From the NCBI GenBank assembly GCA_026993045.1, contig JALWWR010000226.1, positions 1-9,975 on the forward strand: DNA of 9,975 bases, read 5' to 3'. Source of the DNA: Thermodesulfatator sp. (GTDB lineage: Bacteria; Desulfobacterota; Thermodesulfobacteria; Thermodesulfobacteriales; Thermodesulfobacteriaceae). The notes beneath the pieces were generated by a model that searched no databases, was not told where the DNA came from, and was given only the letters and a program-made list of their open reading frames with translations. Shown here in pieces: positions 1 through 7,154 of the stretch (position 1 is its first letter; each line of letters begins with the position of its first letter). The position numbers were made by a program, and so were the translations under genes.

Positions 1-115
1 GACCTACATGGTCCCTAAGGTGCTGGCTGAAAAGACCTTGCAGTTCCTTATAGCCAAAGCTAACTTAAAAGAAGCTTCTGAGTCTCAAGCTCCAGAAAAG
101 GGCGAGGAATCTTAA
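1..115 (+). CDS. tig: Trigger factor, C-terminal end (5'-truncated by window)
   Basis: The window opens inside this gene. The reading frame from base 2 gives 37 residues and ends at TAA (113-115). The visible part is the extreme C-terminus: a helix containing [15 protein letters not shown], then an acidic, low-complexity tail. Trigger factor C-termini typically carry such an 'EK..dfLl.kAk' helix. Trigger factor is the ribosome-bound chaperone and peptidyl-prolyl isomerase that receives nascent chains. The identification leans heavily on context, because tig directly before clpP-clpX-lon is a widely conserved order and the clpP ATG lies one base after this stop. The ribosome-binding N-terminus and the PPIase domain are outside the window and cannot be checked. 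Confidence 0.82.
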   Translation, partial: TYMVPKVLAEKTLQFLIAKANLKEASESQAPEKGEES

Positions 116-116
116 A

Positions 117-728
117 ATGACTTTAATTCCTATAGTCATTGAACAAACCGGCCGAGGCGAGCGGGCCTATGACATATACTCCCGGCTCCTCAAAGAACGG
201 ATCGTCTTTATCGGGGGGCCCATTGACGATCAATTGGCCAATTTAGTCATCGCCCAGTTATTATTTTTAGAGGCTGAAGACCCCGAAAGAGATATCATGC
301 TTTATATCAATTCCCCAGGAGGGATTGTAACCGCGGGGTTGGCCATTTACGACACTATGCAATACGTAAAACCTGACATCTGTACCATCTGTTTGGGCCA
401 AGCGGCCAGCATGGCCGCAGTCTTATTGGCAGCTGGGACCAAAGGCAAACGCTACACCCTACCCCATTCTCGGATCATGCTCCATCAGCCTATCGGCGCT
501 TTTCAGGGACAAGCCACCGATGTAGATATCCAGGCCCGGGAAATTCTGCGTCTAAGAGAGATGTTGAATCAGATCCTGGCTGGCCATACCGGCCAGCCGG
601 TGGAACGTATCAAGGAGGATACCGAGCGCGATTTTTATATGTCCAGCGAAGAAGCGGTAAAATATGGTTTGGTGGATGAAATTATCGAACACCGGGAAAT
701 TAAAAAGGAGGCCCCAAAACCGTCATGA
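117..728 (+). CDS. clpP: ATP-dependent Clp protease proteolytic subunit ClpP
   Basis: ClpP is the serine peptidase that forms two stacked heptameric rings and degrades proteins fed in by ClpX or ClpA. At 203 residues it has the usual family length. The catalytic triad is visible: Ser98 in GQAASMA, His123 in MLHQP and Asp172 in DTERDFYMS. The oxyanion region INSPGG is at 65-70. The handle-helix and head-domain region around 125-165 is complete. The N-terminus runs [23 protein letters not shown], as in mature ClpP; almost no propeptide precedes it. The start at ATG 117 is supported by GAGGA at 104-108, inside the end of tig, with 8 nt spacing. The gene follows tig by one base and overlaps clpX by 4 nt (ATGA), so cotranscription and translational coupling are likely. 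Certain as to family. Confidence 0.98.
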   Translation: MTLIPIVIEQTGRGERAYDIYSRLLKERIVFIGGPIDDQLANLVIAQLLFLEAEDPERDIMLYINSPGGIVTAGLAIYDTMQYVKPDICTICLGQAASMAAVLLAAGTKGKRYTLPHSRIMLHQPIGAFQGQATDVDIQAREILRLREMLNQILAGHTGQPVERIKEDTERDFYMSSEEAVKYGLVDEIIEHREIKKEAPKPS

Positions 729-1972
729 GCCGGAATAAATTAACCCCGGAATTACATTGTTCCTTTTGTGGCAAGAGCCAGCAAGAGGTCCGCAAGCTCA
801 TTGCTGGCCCATCGGTCTATATTTGTGACGAGTGCGTGGAACTCTGCAACCAAATCATAGCTGAGGACTACGAAAAGGAACTGGCCGAAGAGACTCTTTC
901 CCATATCCCCAAACCCTCCGAGATTAAGGCCTTCCTAGATCAATACGTTGTAGGTCAGGAGCGGGCTAAAAAAATCTTAGCGGTAGCGGTCCACAACCAC
1001 TACAAACGCATCCAAAGCGGACTGCACCTAAAAGAAGTAGAGCTTCAAAAAAGCAATATCCTTCTCATAGGCCCCACGGGCTGTGGGAAGACCTTGCTGG
1101 CCCAGACTCTAGCCAAGTTTTTAAACGTCCCTTTCACCATCGCCGATGCCACCACCTTGACCGAGGCCGGCTATGTAGGCGAAGATGTGGAAAACATCCT
1201 CCTCAATCTCCTTCAAGCCGCAGATTTTGACCTAGAACTGGCCCAAAGGGGGATCGTTTATATCGACGAGATCGATAAAATTGCTCGCAAGGCCGAGAGC
1301 CCCTCTATCACCCGGGACGTCTCTGGAGAAGGGGTGCAACAGGCCCTCCTCAAGATCTTAGAAGGCACTATCGCTAACATCCCCCCTAAAGGAGGCCGAA
1401 AGCATCCTCAGCAGGAATATATCCGGATGGATACCACCAACATCCTTTTCATCTGTGGGGGGGCCTTTGTGGGTCTGGAGGAGATCATACGGCAGCGGCT
1501 GGGAAAGGGAGGCATGGGCTTTGGGGCTGAGATCAAAAACGTAAGGGATCTCTCTATCGGAGAAATTTTGGCCCAGGTGCAACCCGAAGATCTGATTAAA
1601 TTCGGCATGATTCCAGAGTTCGTAGGGCGAGTGCCGGTGGTGGCCACTCTAGACGAGCTTACAGAAGAAGAACTGATCCAGATCCTTACCCAACCTAAAA
1701 ACGCTTTAGTGAAGCAATATCAAAAGTTGTTCGAACTAGATGGCATCGAGCTCCGGTTTACGGAAGGGGCCTTAAGGGCCATTTCGCGGGAAGCCATGCG
1801 CCGTAAGACTGGGGCTCGGGGCCTTAGGGCCATCTTAGAAGAAGCCATGATTGACCTCATGTACGACCTCCCCTCCTTGGAAGGTGTCAAGGAGTGCGTG
1901 GTCACCGAAGAAGTCATCTTGCGCCGGGAAAAACCGATCATAATTTATGAAAGTAAGGCCCAAGAGGCCTAA
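725..1972 (+). CDS. clpX: ATP-dependent Clp protease, unfoldase subunit ClpX
   Basis: ClpX is a hexameric AAA+ unfoldase that recognises tagged substrates such as ssrA-tagged proteins and threads them into ClpP. Its 415 residues match the family. The N-terminal C4 zinc-binding domain has Cys12, Cys15, Cys34 and Cys37. Walker A GPTGCGKT is at 116-123, the pore-1 loop GYVG at 149-152, Walker B VYIDEID at 178-184 and the RKH pore loop at 225-227. A GMGFG segment near 263-267 lies where the ClpP-docking IGF-type loop is expected. Sensor 2 is GARGLR at 363-368. The ATG overlaps the clpP stop as ATGA. An AAGGAGG box at 705-711 lies 13 nt upstream, which is long, so coupling to clpP translation probably matters. 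No truncation or odd codon use was seen. Confidence 0.98.
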   Translation: MSRNKLTPELHCSFCGKSQQEVRKLIAGPSVYICDECVELCNQIIAEDYEKELAEETLSHIPKPSEIKAFLDQYVVGQERAKKILAVAVHNHYKRIQSGLHLKEVELQKSNILLIGPTGCGKTLLAQTLAKFLNVPFTIADATTLTEAGYVGEDVENILLNLLQAADFDLELAQRGIVYIDEIDKIARKAESPSITRDVSGEGVQQALLKILEGTIANIPPKGGRKHPQQEYIRMDTTNILFICGGAFVGLEEIIRQRLGKGGMGFGAEIKNVRDLSIGEILAQVQPEDLIKFGMIPEFVGRVPVVATLDELTEEELIQILTQPKNALVKQYQKLFELDGIELRFTEGALRAISREAMRRKTGARGLRAILEEAMIDLMYDLPSLEGVKECVVTEEVILRREKPIIIYESKAQEA

Positions 1973-1996
1973 ATAAAAATTTGAGGCCAAAGGCCG

Positions 1997-2003
1997 AAGG
2001 AGG
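1997..2003 (+). promoter_or_regulatory. Strong Shine-Dalgarno box of lon
   Basis: AAGGAGG, a near-perfect anti-16S match, lies only 3 nt before the lon ATG at 2007. It sits in the 34-nt clpX-lon gap. No clear promoter or terminator is visible in that gap, so lon is probably read through from the clp genes while having its own strong ribosome entry. Confidence 0.6.
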
Positions 2004-2006
2004 ATC

Positions 2007-4421
2007 ATGAGTAAAGAGCTTCAACTCCTAAAATTACCCTTACTGCCTTTAAGAGACATTGTAATTTATCCCAATTCCTTAGTACCCCTTTTTATAGGCC
2101 GGGAAAAAAGTATTGAGGCTGTAGAGTACGCCCTTTCAGCCGGAAAAGAGATCTTTCTAGCAGCTCAAAAAGATGCCCAGTTAGATAATCCCAGAGAAGA
2201 CGATATTTACCGGGTAGGCACCATCGGCCAGATCATCCAGGTCCTGCGCCTTCCAGATGGTACCATCAAAGCTTTGGTGGAAGGTAAACAGCGAGGGCGA
2301 ATCGTCCGTTTCGTCCCAGAGGAAGAATTTTTTGTAGTAGAAGTGGAGCCCAAGACCGAAGTCTTAGAGGCAGGGCCAGAGCTTGAGGCCCTGGTTAAGC
2401 TTACCCACGAGGCCTTTGAGGAATATAGCCAGATAAATAAAAAGATCCCGGCCGACCTGGTTAATAACGTCCTCAAGATCAATGAACCGGCTAAGTTGGC
2501 GGATCAAGTAGCCACAGTTCTTAATCTAAAGCTCCCTCAAAAACAACGGCTTCTTGAGCTTACCAGCGTGCGGAAACGGCTGGAGACAGTCTATGGCTAT
2601 CTGCGCGGGGAGATCGAAGTAGCCAAGGTGGAGCAGCGCATCAAGGAACGGGTCAAGAAACAGATGGAAAAGACCCAACGGGACTATTACCTCAACGAAC
2701 AAATGAAGGCCATCCAGAAGGAGCTAGGGGAGCGAGAAGACGGTCGCTCTGATCTGGCGGAGCTTGAGAAGCGGATCAAGAAGAAACGCCTCCCTAAAGA
2801 GGCGGCCGCGGTGGTGCGGCGAGAGTTCAAAAAACTTTCCATGATGTCCCCCATGTCCGCCGAAGCTACAGTGGTGCGTAATTATATCGACTGGATCCTA
2901 GCCCTTCCTTGGTATGAAAGGACTAAAGACAAGCTTGATCTCGAAGAAGCAGAAAGGATCCTTAACGAAGATCATTACGGATTGGAAAAACCCAAACAGC
3001 GCATTCTGGAACACCTAGCGGTCCAGAAATTGGTCAAAAAGATCCGGGGACCCATTCTTTGCTTGGTGGGGCCTCCAGGGGTGGGAAAGACCTCTTTGGC
3101 CCGTTCCGTGGCCCGAGCCCTGGGCCGCAACTTTGTCCGCATGTCTTTGGGAGGGGTGCGGGACGAGGCCGAGATTCGCGGCCACCGTCGCACCTATATC
3201 GGGGCCCTTCCAGGAAAGATCATTCAAGGTATGCGCAAGGCTGGAACTATTAATCCCGTTTTTTGTCTAGACGAAGTAGACAAGATCGGGACCGACTTCC
3301 GTGGCGACCCGGCGGCGGCCCTCCTTGAAGTCCTTGATCCGGAACAAAATCACGCCTTTCAAGACCACTATTTGGAGCTAGGTTATGATCTATCCCAAGT
3401 GTTTTTCATCACCACCGCTAACGCCTTGCATACCATCCCAGCTCCCCTTCTAGACCGGATGGAGATCATTGAGATCCCAGGATATACGGAAGAGGAAAAG
3501 CTTGAGATAGCTAAAAACTATCTCTTGCCTCGCCAACTTGAGGCCCACGGTCTTAAGCCGGAACAGGTTCCGCTCCCGGACAAGACCCTCTTAGAGATCA
3601 TCCGGCGCTACACCCGGGAGGCCGGGGTTCGGAATCTGGAGCGGGAGATTGCCACTATCTGCCGGAAGGTGGCCAAGGCGGTGGCCAAAGACCCCAAGGG
3701 CTTCAAACCCTTTAACATTACGGTCCGCAAGGTGCACGAGTTCTTAGGGGTGCCCCGTTTCCGTTACGGAGTGGCTGAAGGCAAGCCCGAGGTGGGGATG
3801 GCCACCGGTATGGCCTGGACTGAGACCGGAGGGTCGCTCCTTCAGATTGAGGCCGTTATCATGCCTGGTAAGGGGCAGCTTAACATCACCGGAAAACTAG
3901 GCGAGGTAATGCAAGAGTCTGTCCAGGCTGCTATGAGTTACGTGCGGTCTCGGGCCCACCAGCTAGGTTTGCCTCCGGATTTTTATCAGAAAATTGACAT
4001 CCACGTCCACGTACCCGAAGGAGCTATTCCCAAAGACGGCCCCAGCGCCGGAATCACCATCGCCACCGCCATTGTTTCGGCCCTTCTCAAAATCCCGGTC
4101 AAGAATACGGTGGCCATGACCGGCGAAATCACCTTAAGGGGCCGGGTGCTCCCGGTTGGGGGGCTAAAAGAGAAACTTTTAGCAGCCCGGCGGGGAGGAA
4201 TAGAGACCGTAATCCTTCCTAAAGAAAACGCCAAAGACCTTAAAGAGATTCCAGCCAAGATTACCCGGAAGTTGAAGATCGTGACGGTGGAACACATGGA
4301 CGAAGTCCTAAAAGAGGCTTTAGTGCTTAAAGAGCCCGAAAAGCTCTTTAAGGATGTTCCTCCTCTAGACATTTGGGCTTTGGTTAAAAGAGAGGAAGAA
4401 AAAGAGATCCAGACGCATTGA
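2007..4421 (+). CDS. lon: ATP-dependent protease Lon (LonA type)
   Basis: Lon is a cytosolic hexameric AAA+ serine protease that removes damaged proteins and some short-lived regulators. It has 804 residues, slightly longer than the E. coli enzyme. The N-terminal substrate-binding domain begins at [13 protein letters not shown] (10-22) and runs to about 200. A charged helical or coiled-coil stretch follows at about 200-260. In the AAA+ module, Walker A GPPGVGKT is at 355-362 and Walker [10 protein letters not shown] at 418-426. The C-terminal peptidase domain carries the Ser-Lys dyad: Ser680 in PKDGPSAG and Lys723 in GGLKEKLL. The absence of membrane segments and the large N-domain make it LonA rather than LonB. 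The start is fixed by AAGGAGG just upstream. The TGA stop lies inside a TTGACA promoter element for the tRNAs that follow. Confidence 0.98.
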   Translation: MSKELQLLKLPLLPLRDIVIYPNSLVPLFIGREKSIEAVEYALSAGKEIFLAAQKDAQLDNPREDDIYRVGTIGQIIQVLRLPDGTIKALVEGKQRGRIVRFVPEEEFFVVEVEPKTEVLEAGPELEALVKLTHEAFEEYSQINKKIPADLVNNVLKINEPAKLADQVATVLNLKLPQKQRLLELTSVRKRLETVYGYLRGEIEVAKVEQRIKERVKKQMEKTQRDYYLNEQMKAIQKELGEREDGRSDLAELEKRIKKKRLPKEAAAVVRREFKKLSMMSPMSAEATVVRNYIDWILALPWYERTKDKLDLEEAERILNEDHYGLEKPKQRILEHLAVQKLVKKIRGPILCLVGPPGVGKTSLARSVARALGRNFVRMSLGGVRDEAEIRGHRRTYIGALPGKIIQGMRKAGTINPVFCLDEVDKIGTDFRGDPAAALLEVLDPEQNHAFQDHYLELGYDLSQVFFITTANALHTIPAPLLDRMEIIEIPGYTEEEKLEIAKNYLLPRQLEAHGLKPEQVPLPDKTLLEIIRRYTREAGVRNLEREIATICRKVAKAVAKDPKGFKPFNITVRKVHEFLGVPRFRYGVAEGKPEVGMATGMAWTETGGSLLQIEAVIMPGKGQLNITGKLGEVMQESVQAAMSYVRSRAHQLGLPPDFYQKIDIHVHVPEGAIPKDGPSAGITIATAIVSALLKIPVKNTVAMTGEITLRGRVLPVGGLKEKLLAARRGGIETVILPKENAKDLKEIPAKITRKLKIVTVEHMDEVLKEALVLKEPEKLFKDVPPLDIWALVKREEEKEIQTH

Positions 4422-4446
4422 CAGGGTTAAGATTATTGATTAATTT
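4418..4446 (+). promoter_or_regulatory. Probable sigma-70 promoter for the tRNA-Val/tRNA-Asp cluster
   Basis: A perfect -35 box TTGACA at 4418-4423 contains the lon stop codon TGA (4419-4421). Two -10 candidates follow: ATTAAT at 4439-4444 (15-nt spacer, 4 of 6 matches) and TAATTT at 4441-4446 (17-nt spacer, weaker match). Either would start transcription close to the mature 5' end of tRNA-Val at 4458. The -35 match is clear; the -10 assignment is uncertain. Confidence 0.55.
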
Positions 4447-4457
4447 AGCCCCCCGGA

Positions 4458-4532
4458 GGGCGGATAGCTCAGTGGGAGAGCATCGGCCTTACAAGCCGGG
4501 GGTCAGAGGTTCGAATCCTCTTCCGCCCACCA
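4458..4532 (+). tRNA. tRNA-Val (anticodon UAC)
   Basis: A complete 75-nt cloverleaf is visible. The acceptor stem GGGCGGA pairs with TCCGCCC, the D stem is GCTC/GAGC, and the anticodon stem TCGGC/GCCGG (one G-U pair) encloses loop CTTACAA. The T stem is AGAGG/CCTCT with loop TTCGAAT. The anticodon TAC is at 4490-4492 and reads valine GUA/GUG codons. The discriminator is A4529 and the 3' CCA is encoded at 4530-4532. It lies 36 nt after lon and 28 nt before tRNA-Asp, probably in one transcript. Confidence 0.97.
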
Positions 4533-4542
4533 AAAAAGAGAT

Positions 4543-4548
4543 TATAAT
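4543..4548 (+). promoter_or_regulatory. Consensus -10 hexamer in the tRNA-Val/tRNA-Asp spacer
   Basis: A perfect TATAAT lies 12 nt before the 5' end of tRNA-Asp, a suitable distance for a start just upstream of the tRNA. The -35 position would fall in the 3' end of tRNA-Val and has no good TTGACA match. It could be a weak internal promoter for tRNA-Asp and the downstream genes, or simply an A/T-rich spacer. Confidence 0.3.
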
Positions 4549-4560
4549 TTAAAGAGCCGC

Positions 4561-4638
4561 GGGGCTGTAGTTCAGCACGGTTAGAACGCCGGCCTGTCAC
4601 GCCGGAGGTCGCGGGTTCAAGTCCCGTCAGCCCCGCCA
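4561..4638 (+). tRNA. tRNA-Asp (anticodon GUC)
   Basis: A complete 78-nt cloverleaf is visible. The acceptor stem GGGGCTG pairs with CAGCCCC, the D stem is GTTC/GAAC with a 10-nt loop, and the anticodon stem CCGGC/GCCGG encloses CTGTCAC. The T stem is GCGGG/CCCGT (closing G-T wobble) with loop TTCAAGT. The anticodon GTC is at 4596-4598. The discriminator G4635 is an expected identity base for tRNA-Asp, and CCA is encoded at 4636-4638. No terminator is visible between it and the protein gene 17 nt downstream. Confidence 0.97.
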
Positions 4639-4644
4639 TTTAAA

Positions 4645-4650
4645 TATGAT
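4645..4650 (+). promoter_or_regulatory. -10-like hexamer immediately before the DUF218 gene
   Basis: TATGAT matches the -10 consensus at 5 of 6 bases and ends 5 nt before the ATG at 4656. If used, transcription would begin at or next to the start codon and give a leaderless or nearly leaderless mRNA. That would fit the absence of a Shine-Dalgarno box. No matching -35 element is visible, so this is tentative. Confidence 0.25.
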
Positions 4651-4655
4651 CTTTC

Positions 4656-5432
4656 ATGTCTATCACCTTCCTACTCAAAAAAATTATCCTTTATCTGCTC
4701 TACCCTTCGGGCTTGGTCTTCCTTTTTCTTCTGGGAGTCAGTCTTTACGCCCTGTGGGGAAAAAGAAGGGGAAGAAGACGGGCCCTGCTTTTCACAGCCC
4801 TGATCCTGTATTATTTAGCCAGCACCCCTTTCCTCCCTTACTATCTCCTTAAACCTCTGGAGGCGGGGTTTAAACCTCCTGCCCCGGAAGCGCTCGAGAA
4901 GGCTAGGGCTTTGGTGGTTCTTCCGGCCCGGATCTATGGTCAGGAGGAGCTTATGTTAGAAGAAAGACCCAGCCGGGAGACCTGGGCCCGTTTTATAGCT
5001 GGGGTACGTTTAAAGAAAAAGTTTCCTGAAAAACCCCTCTTAGTGGCCGGAGGCTCTCTTGAGGGCCCTGGGGCCCGATATCTTCAAGAACTGGGGAAAG
5101 ATTTGGGGGTCTCGGTAGAGGCTATAGATGAGCCCCGAGATACCATTTCCACTGTCAAAGCCCTTAAAGGGAGACTTTCGGGGCCCTTTCTTTTGATCAC
5201 CAGCGCCCATCATTTGAGACGCGCGGTTTATCTGTTTGAAAGGGAAGGCCTCTCCCCCATCCCCTATCCTGCCATGTATCTCTCGCACACTTGTAAATTC
5301 ATCCCTTTTCATCCCCTCTATCTTTTGCCCCAACCGGTATACCTCGAGATGACGAACGAAGCTTTGCATGAGTATTTAGGCCTTACCTTTTATCGTCTGC
5401 GAGACCTGATGATAAGGGAGAAAAATGCATAG
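4656..5432 (+). CDS. Membrane-anchored YdcF/ElyC-like (DUF218) protein
   Basis: The 258-residue protein has two hydrophobic segments, about 11-34 and 43-60, separated by a strongly basic loop (KRRGRRR, 36-42). A soluble DUF218-like domain follows from about 85 to 245. Supporting landmarks are the SRETWARFIAG helix (106-115), LLVAGGS (128-134), DEPRDTISTVKAL (158-170) and TSAHHLRRAVYLFEREGL (182-199). The last closely matches the family's 'TSa.H..RA...F...G' signature. ElyC/SanA/YdcF proteins are linked to cell-envelope integrity and peptidoglycan or lipid-carrier metabolism in E. coli, but their reaction is not firmly known. The first glycine-rich loop, usually 'VLGGG', reads VLPARIYG here. 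No Shine-Dalgarno box precedes the ATG, which is 17 nt after tRNA-Asp. The gene overlaps gmhA by 8 nt, and heptose synthesis fits an envelope role. Confidence 0.8.
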   Translation: MSITFLLKKIILYLLYPSGLVFLFLLGVSLYALWGKRRGRRRALLFTALILYYLASTPFLPYYLLKPLEAGFKPPAPEALEKARALVVLPARIYGQEELMLEERPSRETWARFIAGVRLKKKFPEKPLLVAGGSLEGPGARYLQELGKDLGVSVEAIDEPRDTISTVKALKGRLSGPFLLITSAHHLRRAVYLFEREGLSPIPYPAMYLSHTCKFIPFHPLYLLPQPVYLEMTNEALHEYLGLTFYRLRDLMIREKNA

Positions 5433-5994
5433 ACTGGAAGAGATCCTCAAGGCCTCCCAAGAAGCCTGCCGTCGTTTTATCCAGGCCGAAGGCTCTAAAA
5501 TCCTGACCTTAGTAGAGAAGAGCTGTCAGGTCTTTCGAAAAGGGGGAAAGCTCCTGGTTTTTGGAAACGGGGGCAGCGCCGCTGACGCCCAACATCTAGC
5601 CGCGGAGCTGGTAAATCGCTTCAAACGGGAACGGGCCCCTCTTCCGGCCTTAGCCCTAACCACCGACACCTCCATCCTCACCGCGGTAGCTAACGATTAC
5701 GATTTTTCCTTGGTTTTTGTCAAACAGATTGAGGCCCTAGGCCGTCCAGGAGATATCGCTCTCGGCATAAGCACCAGCGGCCATTCCCCTAACGTGCTTA
5801 AGGCCCTTTCACGGGCCAGGGAGTTGGGGCTCTGGACCGTAGGGCTTACCGGAGGAGACGGAGGCAAGATGCCGGAAGTGGCCGAATTGGTAATTACAGT
5901 GCCGTCTCAGGAGACGCCTCGGATTCAAGAAGCCCATCTCCTTTTTCTGCATCTCTTTTCGGAGTTGGTAGAGGAGACCTATTTTGGGAAATAA
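5425..5994 (+). CDS. gmhA: Phosphoheptose isomerase (sedoheptulose-7-phosphate isomerase)
   Basis: GmhA converts D-sedoheptulose 7-phosphate to D-glycero-D-manno-heptose 7-phosphate, the first step in ADP-heptose synthesis for the LPS inner core. At 189 residues it is a typical single SIS-domain protein. The phosphosugar loop FGNGGSAADAQH is at 46-57 and GISTSGHSPNV at 114-124. Residues matching the zinc-site ligands of characterised GmhA are His57, Glu61, Gln168 and His176. TGGDGGKM at 142-149 is also characteristic. The start at ATG 5425 has AAGGGAG at 5414-5420 with 4 nt spacing and overlaps the end of the DUF218 gene. The later heptose enzymes (HldE, GmhB) are not in the window. The 3' end overlaps the next gene by 11 nt. 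Confidence 0.95.
   Translation: MHRLEEILKASQEACRRFIQAEGSKILTLVEKSCQVFRKGGKLLVFGNGGSAADAQHLAAELVNRFKRERAPLPALALTTDTSILTAVANDYDFSLVFVKQIEALGRPGDIALGISTSGHSPNVLKALSRARELGLWTVGLTGGDGGKMPEVAELVITVPSQETPRIQEAHLLFLHLFSELVEETYFGK
5971..5976 (+). promoter_or_regulatory. Shine-Dalgarno box selecting a TTG start
   Basis: GAGGAG, embedded in the last codons of gmhA, lies 7 nt before TTG 5984. No in-frame ATG occurs near it; the first methionine codon after the start is about residue 94, well inside conserved sequence. This box therefore decides the start of the following gene. Confidence 0.6.
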
Positions 5995-6946
5995 AGTCAA
6001 GCCTTTAAGTTTCGAGGGGTTAAAGACCTACCGTCTTCGGGAACGTCCCAGCAAAGTCTCTCTCGAAAAACTGGGCCGCCCTTTTCCCCCCGGCTCCAGT
6101 TTCAAGGCCTTTTTAGAGACCCTCCCTCAAGAGCTGGCCGCCCGGGATCTTCTAGCCTTGGCCCGGGATATCGTTTCAGCCCGTAAAAGGGGGAGACCTT
6201 TTATCTTCGCCTTCGGAGCCCATGTTATAAAAGTTGGGGTCTCTCCCTATCTTTTAGCCCTTATGGAAAAAGGACTCATCACAGCCCTCTCCACTAACGG
6301 GGCCTCCATGGTCCATGATGCCGAGTTGGCGATGGCAGGTTTTACCTCCGAAGAAGTCGAAACGGCCCTTAAAGACGGAAGTTTTGGGGCGGCCAAGGAG
6401 ACCGGAGAGCTCCTAAACGAGGCCGCCCGAATGGGGGCCCAGGGCCTAGGGCTGGGAAGGGCCTTGGGGAAACTCCTTTCGGAATCAAATTTTCCTTACC
6501 GCCATCTGAGTCTCTTTGCCCGGGCCTATGAGTTGGATATTCCGATTACGGTTCACGTAGCTTTGGGGACCGATATCGTCCACATTCATCCCTCAGCCGA
6601 AGGAGCCGCCATAGGAGAAGCTAGTTTTTGGGATTTTAAGATCTTCGCCCGCTTGATCTCAGAGCTCGAAGGAGGGGTGTTCCTTTTAGCTGGTTCCACG
6701 GTAATCCTACCGGAAGTCTTCCTCAAAGCCCTCTCGGCGGTCCGCAATTTAGGCTATCGAGTAGAAAAATTTGTGACTGCCAACTTTGACTTCATTCGAC
6801 ACTATCGCCCCCTTACCAACGTGGTTCACCGCCCTACCCTTTCGGGCGGAAAAGGTTATAGTATTACCGGACACCATGAACTTTTGATTCCGCTCCTTTA
6901 CGGAGCCTTAATCGAGTTTTGGGAGGAAAAAGATGCCCATTTATGA
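5984..6946 (+). CDS. Conserved protein of uncertain function, possibly deoxyhypusine-synthase-like
   Basis: The 320-residue soluble protein has no signal peptide or membrane segment. It starts at TTG and overlaps gmhA by 11 nt. It has many motifs that look strongly constrained: FGAHVIKVG (77-85), TNGASMVHDAEL (104-115), DGSFGAAKETG (131-141), HVALGTDIVHIHP (191-203), GGVFLLAGSTVILPEVFLKAL at 230-250, and GGKGYSITGHH (288-298). I recall similar uncharacterised proteins in deltaproteobacteria and planctomycetes, and the NGA..HD and late GGK..HH patterns recall the Rossmann-like NAD-binding fold of deoxyhypusine synthase. That link is from memory and unproven; no eIF5A-type substrate is expected in bacteria, so any enzyme activity would act on something else. 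The repeated His/Asp/Glu in conserved positions suggests catalysis or metal binding. Its place between gmhA and fmdB does not settle a pathway. Confidence 0.6.
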   Translation: MGNKVKPLSFEGLKTYRLRERPSKVSLEKLGRPFPPGSSFKAFLETLPQELAARDLLALARDIVSARKRGRPFIFAFGAHVIKVGVSPYLLALMEKGLITALSTNGASMVHDAELAMAGFTSEEVETALKDGSFGAAKETGELLNEAARMGAQGLGLGRALGKLLSESNFPYRHLSLFARAYELDIPITVHVALGTDIVHIHPSAEGAAIGEASFWDFKIFARLISELEGGVFLLAGSTVILPEVFLKALSAVRNLGYRVEKFVTANFDFIRHYRPLTNVVHRPTLSGGKGYSITGHHELLIPLLYGALIEFWEEKDAHL

Positions 6947-7154
6947 ATTTCAATGTCAAGAATGCGGAGAGACCTTCGAGGAGCTGGTCTTAGGAGGACG
7001 GGTGGAAGGTATCCGGTGTAGGAAATGTCAGTCCGAGAAGGTGAGAAAGCTTATGTCGGCCTGCGGATTTAAGAGTGAAAAGGGTTTTGTGAGTTCGGTT
7101 TCAAGCGGGGCCTGTAGCGGCTGCGCTGGAGGCACCTGTAGCACTTGTCACTGA
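6933..7154 (+). CDS. FmdB-family zinc ribbon protein
   Basis: This small 73-residue protein begins MPIYEFQCQECGETFE, the hallmark start of FmdB-family regulatory or zinc-ribbon proteins. Two CxxC pairs (Cys8/Cys11 and Cys29/Cys32) would bind one zinc. The C-terminus after a Ser/Gly-rich linker adds four more cysteines, at 61, 64, 69 and 72, in a CSGC/CSTCH arrangement. The family is named after a putative regulator of the formamidase operon in Methylophilus, but most members have no established role; some are suspected of binding nucleic acid or metal. The ATG has GGGAGG at 6921-6926 with 6 nt spacing and overlaps the upstream gene by 14 nt. The stop overlaps the hemC ATG by one base (TGATG). 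A role in tetrapyrrole or metal handling is only suggested by location. Confidence 0.88.
   Translation: MPIYEFQCQECGETFEELVLGGRVEGIRCRKCQSEKVRKLMSACGFKSEKGFVSSVSSGACSGCAGGTCSTCH

Noticed and set aside
1985..1995. GGCC-AAA-GGCC mini hairpin in the clpX-lon gap
   Set aside because: The 4-bp stem has a 3-nt loop and no T-run. GGCC is common throughout this window because of GCC alanine codons, so it is not a credible terminator or regulator.
3986..4372. 128-codon open frame on the minus strand inside lon
   Set aside because: It is antisense to the conserved Lon peptidase domain, with Ser/Arg-rich composition and no recognisable motif.
4646..4852. Alternative + strand start ATG 4646 giving a 68-residue frame
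   Set aside because: It overlaps the DUF218 gene in another frame, is Pro/Ser-rich and has no ribosome binding site. The DUF218 frame has family motifs along its length.
7145..7153. TTG 7145 as hemC start
   Set aside because: It would add only three residues. ATG 7154 forms the typical TGATG coupling with fmdB and gives the standard HemC N-terminus.
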